Shown here: positions 16,012-26,084 of the stretch, one piece after another
How the letters are laid out: each line of letters begins with the position of its first letter
How positions within the stretch are numbered: position 1 is the first letter of the stretch
Made by a program: the position numbers and the translations under genes
NCBI RefSeq assembly: GCF_014596745.1
Contig: NZ_JABTCF010000006.1
Coordinates: forward strand, 1 to 64,000
Source: Maribacter aquimaris
GTDB lineage: Bacteria; Bacteroidota; Bacteroidia; Flavobacteriales; Flavobacteriaceae
DNA length: 64,000 nt
Reading direction: 5' to 3'
Notes under the pieces: generated by a model
Databases searched by the model: none
What the model saw: only the letters and a program-made list of their open reading frames with translations
Told to the model about the DNA's origin: nothing

Positions 16012-19000
16012 TTATCTTATGATTTGGATCCAACCTTTTTTAACTTCAGACCCATCGGCCAAATCCAAAATGTAGAAGTAAGTCCCTTTCGGCAATTCCT
16101 TATTATTACGTGTTCCATCCCAAGTATTGTCATAGTCCCGGGTCGCAAACACCTGATTCCCATAACGGTCGTAGATTTCCAACGAGTTACCCGCATATTC
16201 AGGGTTGGTGATACAATTGATATACAAGAAATCGTTGGTGCCATCGCCGTTAGGTGAAAACTGGTTGAACAGGAATCCGCATTCATTGTTACTGCGTTCC
16301 CCGACCTCTATGGTAACCGTAGCCTCATTATTGTCCGGGTCAATATCAAATGGGGAAACCGCTGTGATCGTGGCCGTATTATCGTAAAAACCTGATGCTA
16401 TGGTTTCGACCAAGATTACGAGGGTAACACTATCCCCTGCATTCAACAAAGGAATATCCCAAGTACCTGCCACTTCATCATAAACCCCACTACCGACTCC
16501 GGTAAAATGTGAGATATAGTTAAAGCCCATCGGATCGAGGACTTCACTCACCTGAATGGAGGCCGCATCTTCCATAGAAATATTATTTACCGTTATGGTA
16601 AAGGTCATTTGTTCGTTTATCCTCAGGTAATCGACATCGGCCGTTTTTGTGATTTCGAGATCCACGGTAGCCACACAGAATTCGCTATCGGGGTTTGGCA
16701 AACATGGGTTGGTATTCGCAGGATCCAATTGATCCACGACACCATCCATATCGGTATCGTCGATATTGGAATCCAAGGCATCGATGATGCCATCCCCATC
16801 TTCATCCAAAGGATTGGCGGAATCGTCCCCGACTTCGACGCCATCCTCGATACCATCGCCATCGGAATCCACGTTGTTTGGATCTGTACCCAGAATAGCC
16901 TCAACACCATCAAAAAGTCCATCTAAATCACTATCCATATCACAATCATTGACCGTTATGGTCACTTGTGAGGTTACGTTATCACAAAATGGTGCGGTTG
17001 CATCATCGGTGGTATAGGTAAACACATAACTCCCTTCTGTCAATCCTTCAAAATCAATGATATTATCACTGCCTAGCACTATTGAATTCGAGGGGTCGGT
17101 GGTAACACTCCAGCTACCACTACCTTGTCCCGTTATCAAATCATCCAAATCCCTAATGGAAGTCCCATTGGCGGCAATACTACAGGCCGAAGTATTGGTT
17201 GTAGTGCCTGCCGAGGGTGCAGGATAGATCGTCGCTACCACTTCCTGTCGTTCAGACACACAACCGTTGGCCGTAGCCTCCACAAAATAACTGGTTGTGG
17301 TTGAGATATTATCGGTAAAGGTAAGCCCTGTACCAAGGAGGTTCCCCCCTGTTGCACTATCGTACCATGTAAAGGTTGGCGGGGTATCAGCATCGGCAGC
17401 GGCATTGGCCGAAAGGGTTACTTCCCCTGGACCACATAATTCATCCCCAAGGGTCCCGGCGATGACCGGTATGGGGTTTAAGGTCAATTCCACTTCGATG
17501 GTACCACTGGCACAATTATTGTCCGCGTCATAGAAGAAACCATAATACGAACCCCCATTGGCCGGATTATCAACTTCCGAAGGAAGCAAATGGGCCCCTG
17601 TATTTAATGGATTGGAAAGTAAACTCCATGTCAGTACCGTTCCTGCCGGTGGTGTTGAATCGGTATAATCGTTTAAACTCATAGGCGTACCATCACCGTA
17701 GGTAAACGTACCGCAGAAGGTGGTTTGTACATCGGTATTTAAAATGGGTGCGGCAACGCAGTTATCATCATCATTGATCGTACCGGTCGCAGAACCACCT
17801 GCAACAAGACTAACACCATTGGTAGGTGTTCCCAATTGCACGGTAAACGTCTCTGAATCCTCTAAAATAGCATCATCCACTATAGGTACTATGATTTGCT
17901 CAATCTCACCGGTAGTACCATCAAAAGTGATCGAACCCCCGGCACTATCAAAATCAACTCCGCCACCTGTGGCCGTACCATTTGAAAGCGTATAATTTAC
18001 GGTTGTCCCTCCCGAAATGGCATTACTCAATGTTACATTAAAGACTATGGTTCCGCTTGCGGCATTTTCATTATTGGCTGCATTTGTTATTGACAATGAA
18101 GCCACATCATCATCGACATTGGTCACTGCTATGGTTTGGTTCGAAAGACCATCGAAACTATCGTCACTATCGTTATCGGATACACTTACCGTTATATTGT
18201 AATTTTGATCACCATCTACCTCAGTATCATCGACCGGATTTAAGGTAACTGTTTGAGGTATACTATAACTCAGAGGTGTAAAGGTCAATATGGCCTGTCC
18301 AGCGGAAATAGTACCTTCACCCGTATCTCCAGAGGCGACCAACAACACTACATTACTCTGAGGCTGGGCATCCAAAACCACCGTAAAGGTCTCACTAGTG
18401 CCGTTTTCCGTTGTGGAAAGCGTAGTGGTGGATAACGTAAAGCCTGCGGTGTCATTGTCTACAATATTTAAACTTGCACTGTTTGCAGTACCAAGATCGT
18501 AATCGGCACTTCCTAACAAGGTAAGAGTAACCGTCTCCGTGCCCTCTACAATCACATCGTTTACAGGATCAATGGTCACTGTAGCTGTTCGACCACCATT
18601 AGGTATGGTTATCGGAGTGCCAATGAGGACATAGTCTGCCGTAACTGCAGTTCCTCCTATGGTATAATTTACGGTTACAGGGTTTCCTGAAGCGTTTATC
18701 GCACCTAAATCAATCTCGAAAACACCATTGTTATTACCTGCTTCCGCTCCAGTAGCATCGGTGGCGGAAACTGTGGCTGTAAAAGTATCATTATCAGTGA
18801 TGTTGACCGTAGCCGTTCTATTGGCCACTGCCCCCAGATCATACCCCGCATCTGCAAGCAAGGTCAAAACAACAGTCTCTGTTCCTTCCACTACCGTATC
18901 GTTAACAGGATCAATGGTTACTGTAGCTGTTTGATCACCATCAGGAACAGATACTGACGAACCTATTGTGAAGTAGTCGTCGGTATTATCTGCCGTACCA

Positions 19001-20283
19001 GTAATAGTATAATTCACTGTCACAGCTGATCCCGTGTCATTTACAGCTCCTAAATCAATCTCGAAAACGCCATTGTTACTACCCCCTTCCGCTCCAGTGG
19101 CATCCGTTGTAGATATTGTTGCCGTAAAGGAATCATCATCGACATTCGTGACTGATACATTCTGGTTCGGTAATAGATCAAAGGCATTATCACTACTTGC
19201 ATCCACTACCCTGAGCCTAACATTATAAGTTTGATCACCGTCAACTACTGCATCATCCACTCCCGTTACCGTTACTATTTGTGGCGTATTCCAGTTCGCG
19301 TTGGTAAACGTTAGATTTGCTAGATCAACAGTGCCTTCATCCGTATCTAACGAGGTTACATCGATGACCACATCGGTTAGTGGCTGTGCATCCAATACTA
19401 CCGTAAAACTATCCGAAGTACCCGTCTCATTCGTTAACGTACTACCACCTGATGCTACAACAGTGAACCCAGGGATATCATCATCAACATTCGTCACGGA
19501 CACATCCTGATTTAGTACGGGATCAAAATCATCGTCGCTACTTGCATCTACTACTCGAAATCTTACATCATAGGTTTGATCATTATCAACTGCCGTATCG
19601 TTAACCCCCGTTACCGTTACTGTCTGTGGCGTATTCCAATTAGCATTGGTAAACGTCAGGTTTGCAGGGGCAACCGTACCTTCACCCGTATCTAACGAAG
19701 TTATATTGATAACTACATCCGACAAGGGTTGTGCATCTAAAACAACGCTAAGATTATCAGTAGTCCCAGACTCATTGGTCGATGTACTACCCCCAGATTC
19801 AGTTACCGTAAAGCCAGCAACATCATTATCCAAAATAGTGATTTCGGCAGAAGCATTACTTAAATCTATGCTATAACTACCTAAATCTATCTGCCAAATA
19901 ACGTTTTCATCATTTTCAATTAAGTTATCATCCAAAACATCAAGAGCAACTGTAGTTGATGCATCTCCAAAAAAATTAGGAGATAGAGAAACAGAAACAG
20001 GAAGGGCCGTATAATCATCACCTGCAGTCGCAGTACTTGATGGATCTACAGATAAAAAAACGTTTACTGGATTAAGGAATGTACCTCCAGTTAAACTTAT
20101 GGTATATTCCCCTGAAACTGGCCCATCTTCTTCAGCAGTAGCCTGCGAAGCTGTTATGGACACCGTCTGCCCATACCCGCTAACGGACAACAACAGAAAC
20201 GCACCAAAAAACAATAACTTTTTGGAAATCTTGGACATCGCTTGAAATGGGGTAACCATGGTATCTTTTCTTTTCTTTTTCAT
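16012..20283 (-). CDS. Large secreted Calx-beta adhesin with type-B CTD (gliding-motility C-terminal domain)
   Basis: From ATG 20283 the protein has about 1423 aa: a long charged signal peptide ending GYGQ, seven or so Calx-beta/lectin-like repeats (to about residue 830, each ending in DND or DDD calcium-binding turns), an Ig-like CHU region (cysteine-containing, about 850-1060), thrombospondin type-3-like Asp-rich repeats (DSDGDGIEDG), a DUF11 domain (about 1200-1310) and the gliding-motility-associated C-terminal domain (FSPNGDGTND, then IYDRYGNQVF and GTYFYILDL). The last domain is the type-B signal for the type IX secretion system. Several repeats are similar at DNA level (see 18709-19135 and 19262-19900). 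The longest open frame begins at a TTG at 20340; the internal ATG is preferred because it directly leads into the signal peptide. The role is probably surface adhesion. Confidence 0.88.
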   Translation of the reverse strand: MKKKRKDTMVTPFQAMSKISKKLLFFGAFLLLSVSGYGQTVSITASQATAEEDGPVSGEYTISLTGGTFLNPVNVFLSVDPSSTATAGDDYTALPVSVSLSPNFFGDASTTVALDVLDDNLIENDENVIWQIDLGSYSIDLSNASAEITILDNDVAGFTVTESGGSTSTNESGTTDNLSVVLDAQPLSDVVINITSLDTGEGTVAPANLTFTNANWNTPQTVTVTGVNDTAVDNDQTYDVRFRVVDASSDDDFDPVLNQDVSVTNVDDDIPGFTVVASGGSTLTNETGTSDSFTVVLDAQPLTDVVIDVTSLDTDEGTVDLANLTFTNANWNTPQIVTVTGVDDAVVDGDQTYNVRLRVVDASSDNAFDLLPNQNVSVTNVDDDSFTATISTTDATGAEGGSNNGVFEIDLGAVNDTGSAVTVNYTITGTADNTDDYFTIGSSVSVPDGDQTATVTIDPVNDTVVEGTETVVLTLLADAGYDLGAVANRTATVNITDNDTFTATVSATDATGAEAGNNNGVFEIDLGAINASGNPVTVNYTIGGTAVTADYVLIGTPITIPNGGRTATVTIDPVNDVIVEGTETVTLTLLGSADYDLGTANSASLNIVDNDTAGFTLSTTTLSTTENGTSETFTVVLDAQPQSNVVLLVASGDTGEGTISAGQAILTFTPLSYSIPQTVTLNPVDDTEVDGDQNYNITVSVSDNDSDDSFDGLSNQTIAVTNVDDDVASLSITNAANNENAASGTIVFNVTLSNAISGGTTVNYTLSNGTATGGGVDFDSAGGSITFDGTTGEIEQIIVPIVDDAILEDSETFTVQLGTPTNGVSLVAGGSATGTINDDDNCVAAPILNTDVQTTFCGTFTYGDGTPMSLNDYTDSTPPAGTVLTWSLLSNPLNTGAHLLPSEVDNPANGGSYYGFFYDADNNCASGTIEVELTLNPIPVIAGTLGDELCGPGEVTLSANAAADADTPPTFTWYDSATGGNLLGTGLTFTDNISTTTSYFVEATANGCVSERQEVVATIYPAPSAGTTTNTSACSIAANGTSIRDLDDLITGQGSGSWSVTTDPSNSIVLGSDNIIDFEGLTEGSYVFTYTTDDATAPFCDNVTSQVTITVNDCDMDSDLDGLFDGVEAILGTDPNNVDSDGDGIEDGVEVGDDSANPLDEDGDGIIDALDSNIDDTDMDGVVDQLDPANTNPCLPNPDSEFCVATVDLEITKTADVDYLRINEQMTFTITVNNISMEDAASIQVSEVLDPMGFNYISHFTGVGSGVYDEVAGTWDIPLLNAGDSVTLVILVETIASGFYDNTATITAVSPFDIDPDNNEATVTIEVGERSNNECGFLFNQFSPNGDGTNDFLYINCITNPEYAGNSLEIYDRYGNQVFATRDYDNTWDGTRNNKELPKGTYFYILDLADGSEVKKGWIQIIR
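18709..19900. repeat. Tandem DNA repeats inside the adhesin
   Basis: Two near-identical blocks occur at 18709-18795 and 19048-19135, about 340 bp apart, and another pair at about 19262-19560 and 19610-19900, about 350 bp apart. They encode successive Calx-beta repeats. Such units can expand or contract by slippage and recombination. Confidence 0.65.
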
Positions 20284-20447
20284 AGACCGTTTTTTTGAAC
20301 CTACCGCACCAAAAAATAGTTGATGAACCTGTATGGTCAAACCAAAAAATAGGGAGTCAATATTACTAAAAAAAAAGCGATCACCTTAATTCCTAGGATT
20401 AAAACAGGCTTTTTTGGCTCAAATGCAATATACTGGGTCAAGACCCC

Positions 20448-21332
20448 TTAGGATACCTCTGCCGAAACGGCCTCAACCGTGGGTTCAATTTTCTTGACCA
20501 AGCCTTGTAATACCTTACCGGGACCTACTTCCGTAAACAATGTAGCCCCATCCTTTACCATATTTCGCACACTCTGCGTCCATTTTACGGGGGAAGTCAA
20601 TTGGGAGATCAAATTCTTTTTAATTTCAGCAGGATCCGTCACCGCCATGGTCGTTACATTTTGGTAAATCGGGCATGTTGGCGCTGAAAATTCAGTGGCC
20701 TCGATGGCCGCAGCCAATTGTTCCTCAGCCGGCTTCATCAAAGGCGAATGGAAGGCCCCTCCCACAGGAAGCACCATGGCCCTACGGGCACCCGCGGCCT
20801 TCAAACTTTCACAGGCGGCGTTAATGGCATCCACTTCCCCGGAAATCACCAATTGTCCAGGGCAATTATAATTTGCCGCTACCACAATCCCTTCGGTCTC
20901 CCCACAGATTTTTTCAACCACCTCATCTTCCAACCGCAATACGGCCGCCATGGTTCCCGGTTGCAACTCACAGGCCTTCTGCATGGCCAAAGCCCTTTGT
21001 GAGACCAATTTCAATCCGTCTTCAAAATTCAAAACCCCGTTGGCCACCAAGGCTGAAAATTCCCCTAGGGAATGTCCCGCAACCATTTCAGGTTTAAAGG
21101 CATCACCCATAACCTTACTCAAAATCACCGAATGGAGAAATATGGCAGGCTGGGTTACCTTGGTTTGTTTTAGATCCTCGTTCGTACCTTCGAACATGAT
21201 ATCGGTAATTGGAAAACCCAAGATCTTATTGGCACTTTCGAACATCTTTTGTGCCAATGGGTATTTTTCATAAAGATCCAATCCCATTCCTACGAATTGG
21301 GCTCCTTGACCGGGAAATATATATGCATTCAT
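20448..21332 (-). CDS. fabD: Malonyl-CoA:ACP transacylase
   Basis: This 294-aa enzyme moves malonyl groups from CoA to acyl carrier protein at the start of fatty-acid chain elongation. The opening FPGQGAQFVGMG, nucleophile motif GHSLGEF (Ser88), Gln61-Pro (TQPAIF) and catalytic His195 (GGAFHSPLM) are all present, and the length is normal. It is flanked by the adhesin gene downstream and the gamma-carbonic anhydrase gene upstream, the latter 200 bp away, so it is probably transcribed on its own. Confidence 0.95.
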   Translation of the reverse strand: MNAYIFPGQGAQFVGMGLDLYEKYPLAQKMFESANKILGFPITDIMFEGTNEDLKQTKVTQPAIFLHSVILSKVMGDAFKPEMVAGHSLGEFSALVANGVLNFEDGLKLVSQRALAMQKACELQPGTMAAVLRLEDEVVEKICGETEGIVVAANYNCPGQLVISGEVDAINAACESLKAAGARRAMVLPVGGAFHSPLMKPAEEQLAAAIEATEFSAPTCPIYQNVTTMAVTDPAEIKKNLISQLTSPVKWTQSVRNMVKDGATLFTEVGPGKVLQGLVKKIEPTVEAVSAEVS

Positions 21333-21532
21333 AATTTTAAATTTTGGTTAGCAAAAATAGGGAATATTCTCGCACAGACGACAGTACGACACAAAAATAC
21401 CCTTCCTTGGCCGTCAGCCATAAAAAAGCCATTGCTTTGAAAACAAACCAATTACAACAAATTAATCCGTGGTGACCAAATCCAATACTTCAGCTTTTGG
21501 AAACGTCCCCAAACCGAATAACGGGATAAGGA

Positions 21533-22048
21533 CTACTCCTCCTTAAACCAACTGGAGTATTTTATATAGGCATTGGCAATCCTATCGATCTCGCCCTTGC
21601 TCAATTCCGGACTGATATCCTTTATTTTTTTTGCGGGCATACCGGCGAAGATAGAACCTTCGGGTACGTGGGTACCTTTGGTCAATACGGCCCCGGCCGC
21701 AATGATACTATTGCTTTCGACCACGCAATCATCCATGATGATGCTTCCCATCCCTACTAGAACATTATCCTTGATGGTACATCCGTGCACCAGTGCATTA
21801 TGCCCTATGGAAACGTTATTCCCAATGGTGGTGGGTGATTTCTCGTACGTACAATGTACCACGGCACCATCCTGAACATTCACCTTATTTCCCATTTTGA
21901 TAAAATGCACATCGCCCCTAAGGACGGCATTGAACCAAACACTACATTGATTGCCCATGGTTACTTCGCCCACAATGGTGGCATTTTCAGCTATAAAACA
22001 ATCTTCTCCTATTATTGGGGTTTTCCCCCTAACCGATTTCATTAACAT
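21533..22048 (-). CDS. Gamma-carbonic-anhydrase-like hexapeptide-repeat protein
   Basis: This 171-aa protein is a left-handed beta-helix built from hexapeptide repeats (IGEDCFIAENATIVGEV, then VNVQDGAVVH and IGHNALVHGC). The three zinc-binding histidines of the gamma-carbonic-anhydrase family are present (VVHC, GHNALVHG). Members of this YrdA/PaaY group bind metal and may act as carbonic anhydrases or thioesterases; the activity here is untested. The gene follows the LytTR regulator with a 27-bp gap on the same strand and probably shares its transcript. A start at the second Met (22042) is equally possible. Confidence 0.85.
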   Translation of the reverse strand: MLMKSVRGKTPIIGEDCFIAENATIVGEVTMGNQCSVWFNAVLRGDVHFIKMGNKVNVQDGAVVHCTYEKSPTTIGNNVSIGHNALVHGCTIKDNVLVGMGSIIMDDCVVESNSIIAAGAVLTKGTHVPEGSIFAGMPAKKIKDISPELSKGEIDRIANAYIKYSSWFKEE

Positions 22049-22075
22049 TGGTTGTATCGTATTTTATTTTGTAGT

Positions 22076-22804
22076 TCAAAAATACGCCAATAATTCCTTC
22101 TTTTTGGATGCGGAAACCAAAAGTTCCCTCCCATTTGATACGACCACACTGCCCCCTTTTCCTTTTTTGTATTTCACGACCTCATTCACATTCACCAGAT
22201 ACGATTTATGGATACGTGCAAAGGGAAACCCGGAAAGTGCCTCCTCAAAATACTTAAGGGTCTTACTCACCAAGATCTTCTTGTTTTCCAAATGGATTTC
22301 GGTATAATTATCATCGGCTTTGCAATAGAAGATCTCGCTGACATTGAGCACCTGGAAACCGTCTTGCTGGGGAATGGTGATCTTTCCCTCCACACCCGGC
22401 AATTGGGCATTCAACACCTTATTCTCCAAGTCCGTCTCCTTGGTCTTGATTTCGGAGACATAGTCCACCGCCTTGATCAATTCATCGATATTGATGGGTT
22501 TCATCAAATAGTAGGCCGCATGGTTGTTCAGGGCATCCATGGCGTATTGATTGTAGGCCGTGACAAAGACCGTTTCAAATTCCCTATCCGGCAATTGGTC
22601 CAGAAGGTCGAAGGCATTGCCATAGGGCATTTCAACATCGAGAAAAACCAGGTCCAACGCATTGTTTTCGATAAAATCCCGTGCTTCCTTTATTGAGGCG
22701 GCTTCCCCTAGGACCGTAACGTTTTCACAATATTTCGACACATAGTTTTGAAGTATCTCCCTACTATTGGCCTCATCCTCTACAATAAGCGCTTTTAATT
22801 TCAT
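22076..22804 (-). CDS. LytTR-family response regulator
   Basis: This 242-aa regulator has a receiver domain (1-120; acidic pocket IVEDE, phosphoacceptor Asp56 in VFLDVEMP, Lys in LMKPIN) and a C-terminal LytTR DNA-binding domain (about 140-240; FARIHKSYLVN, then GRELLVSASKKK). It receives phosphate from the histidine kinase encoded immediately upstream; the two coding regions share four bases (ATGA), which indicates translational coupling. Targets are unknown. The gamma-carbonic anhydrase gene that follows may be part of the same unit. Confidence 0.92.
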   Translation of the reverse strand: MKLKALIVEDEANSREILQNYVSKYCENVTVLGEAASIKEARDFIENNALDLVFLDVEMPYGNAFDLLDQLPDREFETVFVTAYNQYAMDALNNHAAYYLMKPINIDELIKAVDYVSEIKTKETDLENKVLNAQLPGVEGKITIPQQDGFQVLNVSEIFYCKADDNYTEIHLENKKILVSKTLKYFEEALSGFPFARIHKSYLVNVNEVVKYKKGKGGSVVVSNGRELLVSASKKKELLAYF

Positions 22805-25011
22805 GTATCCTTTTTTAACGTGAAGAGGACCTTGGTTCCACTACCATCTTTACTTAAATCGGTGATATGAACGTCTACCTTGTCCTTGTACATTTCATTG
22901 AGGATGGCAATTCGTTTACTGATATTGCCCATTCCCTTTGATTTTTGTTTTTTCTGGTTTTGGGTCTTCAAGGCAGCGGATTTCTTTCTTCCGATACCAT
23001 TGTCCTCAATACTGATCCGAATGGAATTCTTATCTATGTTTTCCAAATGGATGCGCAAGCTGCCTTTGTCCTCCTTGTAGCGCAGACCGTGCCATATTGC
23101 ATTTTCGATATAGGGCTGTAAGAGCATAGGCGGAATTTGATAGCTTTCCAAATCAATATCCCGATCCACATCCAAGGTATAATCGAACTTATCGGGAAAA
23201 CGGGAATGCTCCAATTTTACATAGAGCCGCAACAATTCCAATTCCTTGGTCAGGGGAATGAAATCTTCCTCGGAATTCTCCAATACCGTCCGCATCAGGG
23301 TTGAAAAATCACTCAAAAACCTGTTGGCGCTACGCTCATCACTCTTGGCGATATAACTGTTCACCGAGTTTAAAGCATTGAAGATAAAATGCGGGTTCAT
23401 TTGGGAACGCAAGGACTTTAAGGCCAGAAGGTTATTGGCCAATTTTTGTTGCTGGTTGCTCCGGTAGAAAAAGAAGGCCGCCACCCCCAATAACAACATT
23501 CCAAAAAGCAGGGAATAGATCACCCAATTTTTTCTCTTGTTACTTTCCTCCTGCAATTGTTGATCGGTAATCGCCAGGTCGTACTTGCTCTGTGACAATT
23601 GCCGTTCTTGTTCCAAGCCATCGATACGGCTCTGTTTCGACGAAATTTCGCGATTGAGTCGCGCAGCACGGGAAATTTCCTGTTCTTTTCGGATGTAGAG
23701 GGTATCGACCACGGCCACATAGTCTTGATAGGTCTCCAAGGCCTTATTGAACTCCCCCTTGTACTCATAGGCCTCTGACAACTTTCGCGTGGCATCCTTT
23801 TGAATGATCAAATCGTCCTCACTGTCGGCCTCCACGATACTCTTTTGTAAATAGGGAATGGCCTCATCATAATTTTCCTGGGCGATATAGGCGTTTGCGA
23901 TCTTGTAATTGATCCGTTGGGAGGTAATGGAGTCAAGGGATTCCGGTTTATCGAGACTCACTTTGGCCCGGGCCGGTAATTCCCCGAGTTCGTTCAGACT
24001 CTCTTTACGCAATTGGATTTCCTCATCGAACCGGTTCTTCTTATTGTAAAAGTCAGCCACTTTCTCCTTTTCCTGTATTGATCGTTGGGGCGCCTGACGT
24101 TTGGCCAATTGCAATGAATTGGAATAATACCCCTCTGCCTCGATATTCCGATTGCCTTTTACATAGGCATCGGCGATCCTCGAGTTCAGATCGGTCACTT
24201 TGGGGGCTATCTGGTTTTTCTCGGCGATGGTCAACCCTTCCGAATAAAATGCCACGGCCTTATCGATATTCCCCATGCCCAAATAGGCATCCCCCAAATA
24301 TTCATAGAGTTCCACTTTTTGGAATGGAACCATTTTATTGATCTTTGTCAAGGGCAACAAGGTTTGCTCTGCCTCCCCGAAATCCTTATTGGCCACATAA
24401 GCCTTGCCCAATAAAAAAATGGTTCTAGTTGTGGATTGGGCATCTAGGGCATCGGACAAGTTGGTAATGGCCAGGTCGTATTGCTTATGATAGAGATACA
24501 CCTCGCCGAGAACCGTCAAAGACCGTGAAAGCTCCCCTTTATCGGCCCTTGGCCCTAAGTGTGTGATTGACTTTGTAATGTAGTCAATACTTTTTTCAAT
24601 ATCGTTCTTCTTAAAGTAATTGGCAGAGTCTAGATATAGCGCGTGTAGCGACAAGCGGTCAAGGGAACTTTTACTTCCTCTAAAACTACCGTTGCTTTTA
24701 GCTACATACCCCTTGACTTTCACATCAACATCCTCATTGCTTCGAATCCGGTGACGCACCGTTTCAAAATGCGGGCTTTGGAAGGTGAGTTCCTCCCCGA
24801 TGTACGCATCAATCTTAAATTCACCAAAGCTATTGGTCAAGGTATAGGATCCTGAATCTGTGGAAACCCCAACACCGGAGATCGGCGAATCGTTCTCCAT
24901 TCCTTTCACCGTTCCCTTGATCTCGACCTTGGCCTGTGCCATCAAAACCTGTGGGAGACAGGATAACGCCCCTATGAGCAGTAGCAGTATGATGTGGTTT
25001 ATTCTTTTCAT
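22801..25011 (-). CDS. LytS-type sensor histidine kinase with CarboxypepD-like and TPR sensor domains
   Basis: This 736-aa protein has a signal peptide (ends LMAQA), a periplasmic carboxypeptidase-regulatory-like beta-sandwich (about 28-110), then TPR repeats (about 125-440), a coiled coil (about 440-495), one transmembrane helix (about 496-518) and a His_kinase/HATPase core. The phosphoacceptor is His541 in MNPHFIFNALNS; the N, G1 and G2 boxes (PYIENAIWHG, EDNGIG, GMGNIS) are intact. Such kinases pass phosphate to LytTR regulators, here the overlapping gene downstream. The beta-sandwich at the N-terminus is more often found on TonB-dependent receptors, so the fusion hints at envelope sensing. 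Confidence 0.9.
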   Translation of the reverse strand: MKRINHIILLLLIGALSCLPQVLMAQAKVEIKGTVKGMENDSPISGVGVSTDSGSYTLTNSFGEFKIDAYIGEELTFQSPHFETVRHRIRSNEDVDVKVKGYVAKSNGSFRGSKSSLDRLSLHALYLDSANYFKKNDIEKSIDYITKSITHLGPRADKGELSRSLTVLGEVYLYHKQYDLAITNLSDALDAQSTTRTIFLLGKAYVANKDFGEAEQTLLPLTKINKMVPFQKVELYEYLGDAYLGMGNIDKAVAFYSEGLTIAEKNQIAPKVTDLNSRIADAYVKGNRNIEAEGYYSNSLQLAKRQAPQRSIQEKEKVADFYNKKNRFDEEIQLRKESLNELGELPARAKVSLDKPESLDSITSQRINYKIANAYIAQENYDEAIPYLQKSIVEADSEDDLIIQKDATRKLSEAYEYKGEFNKALETYQDYVAVVDTLYIRKEQEISRAARLNREISSKQSRIDGLEQERQLSQSKYDLAITDQQLQEESNKRKNWVIYSLLFGMLLLGVAAFFFYRSNQQQKLANNLLALKSLRSQMNPHFIFNALNSVNSYIAKSDERSANRFLSDFSTLMRTVLENSEEDFIPLTKELELLRLYVKLEHSRFPDKFDYTLDVDRDIDLESYQIPPMLLQPYIENAIWHGLRYKEDKGSLRIHLENIDKNSIRISIEDNGIGRKKSAALKTQNQKKQKSKGMGNISKRIAILNEMYKDKVDVHITDLSKDGSGTKVLFTLKKDT

Positions 25012-25203
25012 TATTCCTTAAACACAACGTAAACTTAGCTGATTTATGCGGCAATAAAAAATGCCTAAACAGCCAAAATAGGCAATAAGATAGCCTTAAT
25101 GTGGACTTTACAGAACCAAAGGGACGCTTTACTCATTGAACAGGGGCTTTGCCTCATTCCTTGTTTTTTCGCAAAAAGCCTAGAGATACATTTACCCAGT
25201 ACA

Positions 25204-26073
25204 ATGAAACCACTGGACATGAAAACAACACGAAAGCTTAAAGTTAAAAAAACAGTATTTATCCTTTGCATAGGGTTCTTCGCCCTCTTTGCCTATCGGT
25301 TGGCGACAGCAGGGAAAGAAACACCTACACCGGGACCGTTTATCCATCAACCCGAAGTTTCGGAATCCAATCTAGATATCCGCAAGAACTATGCGACCAT
25401 AAAACACAAGGTACAATCCGGACAGGCCCCCATGCGTATCGATCAGAAATACGAAAAAATCGCCGATATCAAATCGTCTACCAATCGGTTCGATTTGAAT
25501 GAACAACGGATCAGGAAACAGATTTTGGATTTTAACGGACTCATACAGTTCGAGAACAAAAATGGGAACACTGGTTTCCGCAACCTGAACCTGGTCATTG
25601 GGGTACCTCCCAAGCATTTTGATTCGATGTATCAGCGACTTATCGAAATTGGCACCGTACAGGCCAAGCAAATTACCAAAAAAGACAAAACCAATGAATA
25701 CAAGGAACTCCGCGCCAAAAAACTATCGCTAGAAAAAATCAGAAGTTCCCTGATCGCCCTTAAGGGGGAAGGGGGCCGTATTGAGGAATACATGCAACTT
25801 GAAAACAGGATCCTTGAGATCGAACAACAATTGCAAGACCTCGGGGTGAGCTTGGGGAACTTTGATGAGGAAAATGAATTCTGCACCGTTAAACTCTCAC
25901 TTTCCGAGGTCCAAGTACATCAGATGGATTTATTTGAAAGGATAACGTCGGCCATAATGTGGACCCTCGCGACCTACCTTAAACTTATGCTAACCTTAAC
26001 CCTAATGGCAGGTTTCGCTTACTTGACCGTAGCTGCCATAGAAAAATTCCGTCAAGGAAAAACAACAAAATAA
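25204..26073 (+). CDS. DUF4349 membrane protein
   Basis: From ATG 25204 the protein has about 289 aa: an N-terminal signal anchor (KKTVFILCIGFFALFAY), a DUF4349 domain (about 75-250; LNLVIGVPPKHFDSM, then LENRILEIEQQLQDLG with coiled-coil character) and a C-terminal transmembrane helix (LMLTLTLMAGFAYLTV). The function of DUF4349 is unknown. A frame extends upstream to an ATG at 25099, but that extension crosses the divergent promoter region and contains the -7-like TACATTTA at 25189-25196, so ATG 25204 or 25219 is preferred. The VWA gene follows after 11 bp, clearly in one operon. Confidence 0.75.
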   Translation: MKPLDMKTTRKLKVKKTVFILCIGFFALFAYRLATAGKETPTPGPFIHQPEVSESNLDIRKNYATIKHKVQSGQAPMRIDQKYEKIADIKSSTNRFDLNEQRIRKQILDFNGLIQFENKNGNTGFRNLNLVIGVPPKHFDSMYQRLIEIGTVQAKQITKKDKTNEYKELRAKKLSLEKIRSSLIALKGEGGRIEEYMQLENRILEIEQQLQDLGVSLGNFDEENEFCTVKLSLSEVQVHQMDLFERITSAIMWTLATYLKLMLTLTLMAGFAYLTVAAIEKFRQGKTTK

Positions 26074-26084
26074 AAACAACTATT

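Noticed and set aside
16012-20283. Regular repeats that might be a CRISPR or satellite array
   Set aside because: The period is 340-350 bp, the units are coding, and they correspond to Calx-beta domains.
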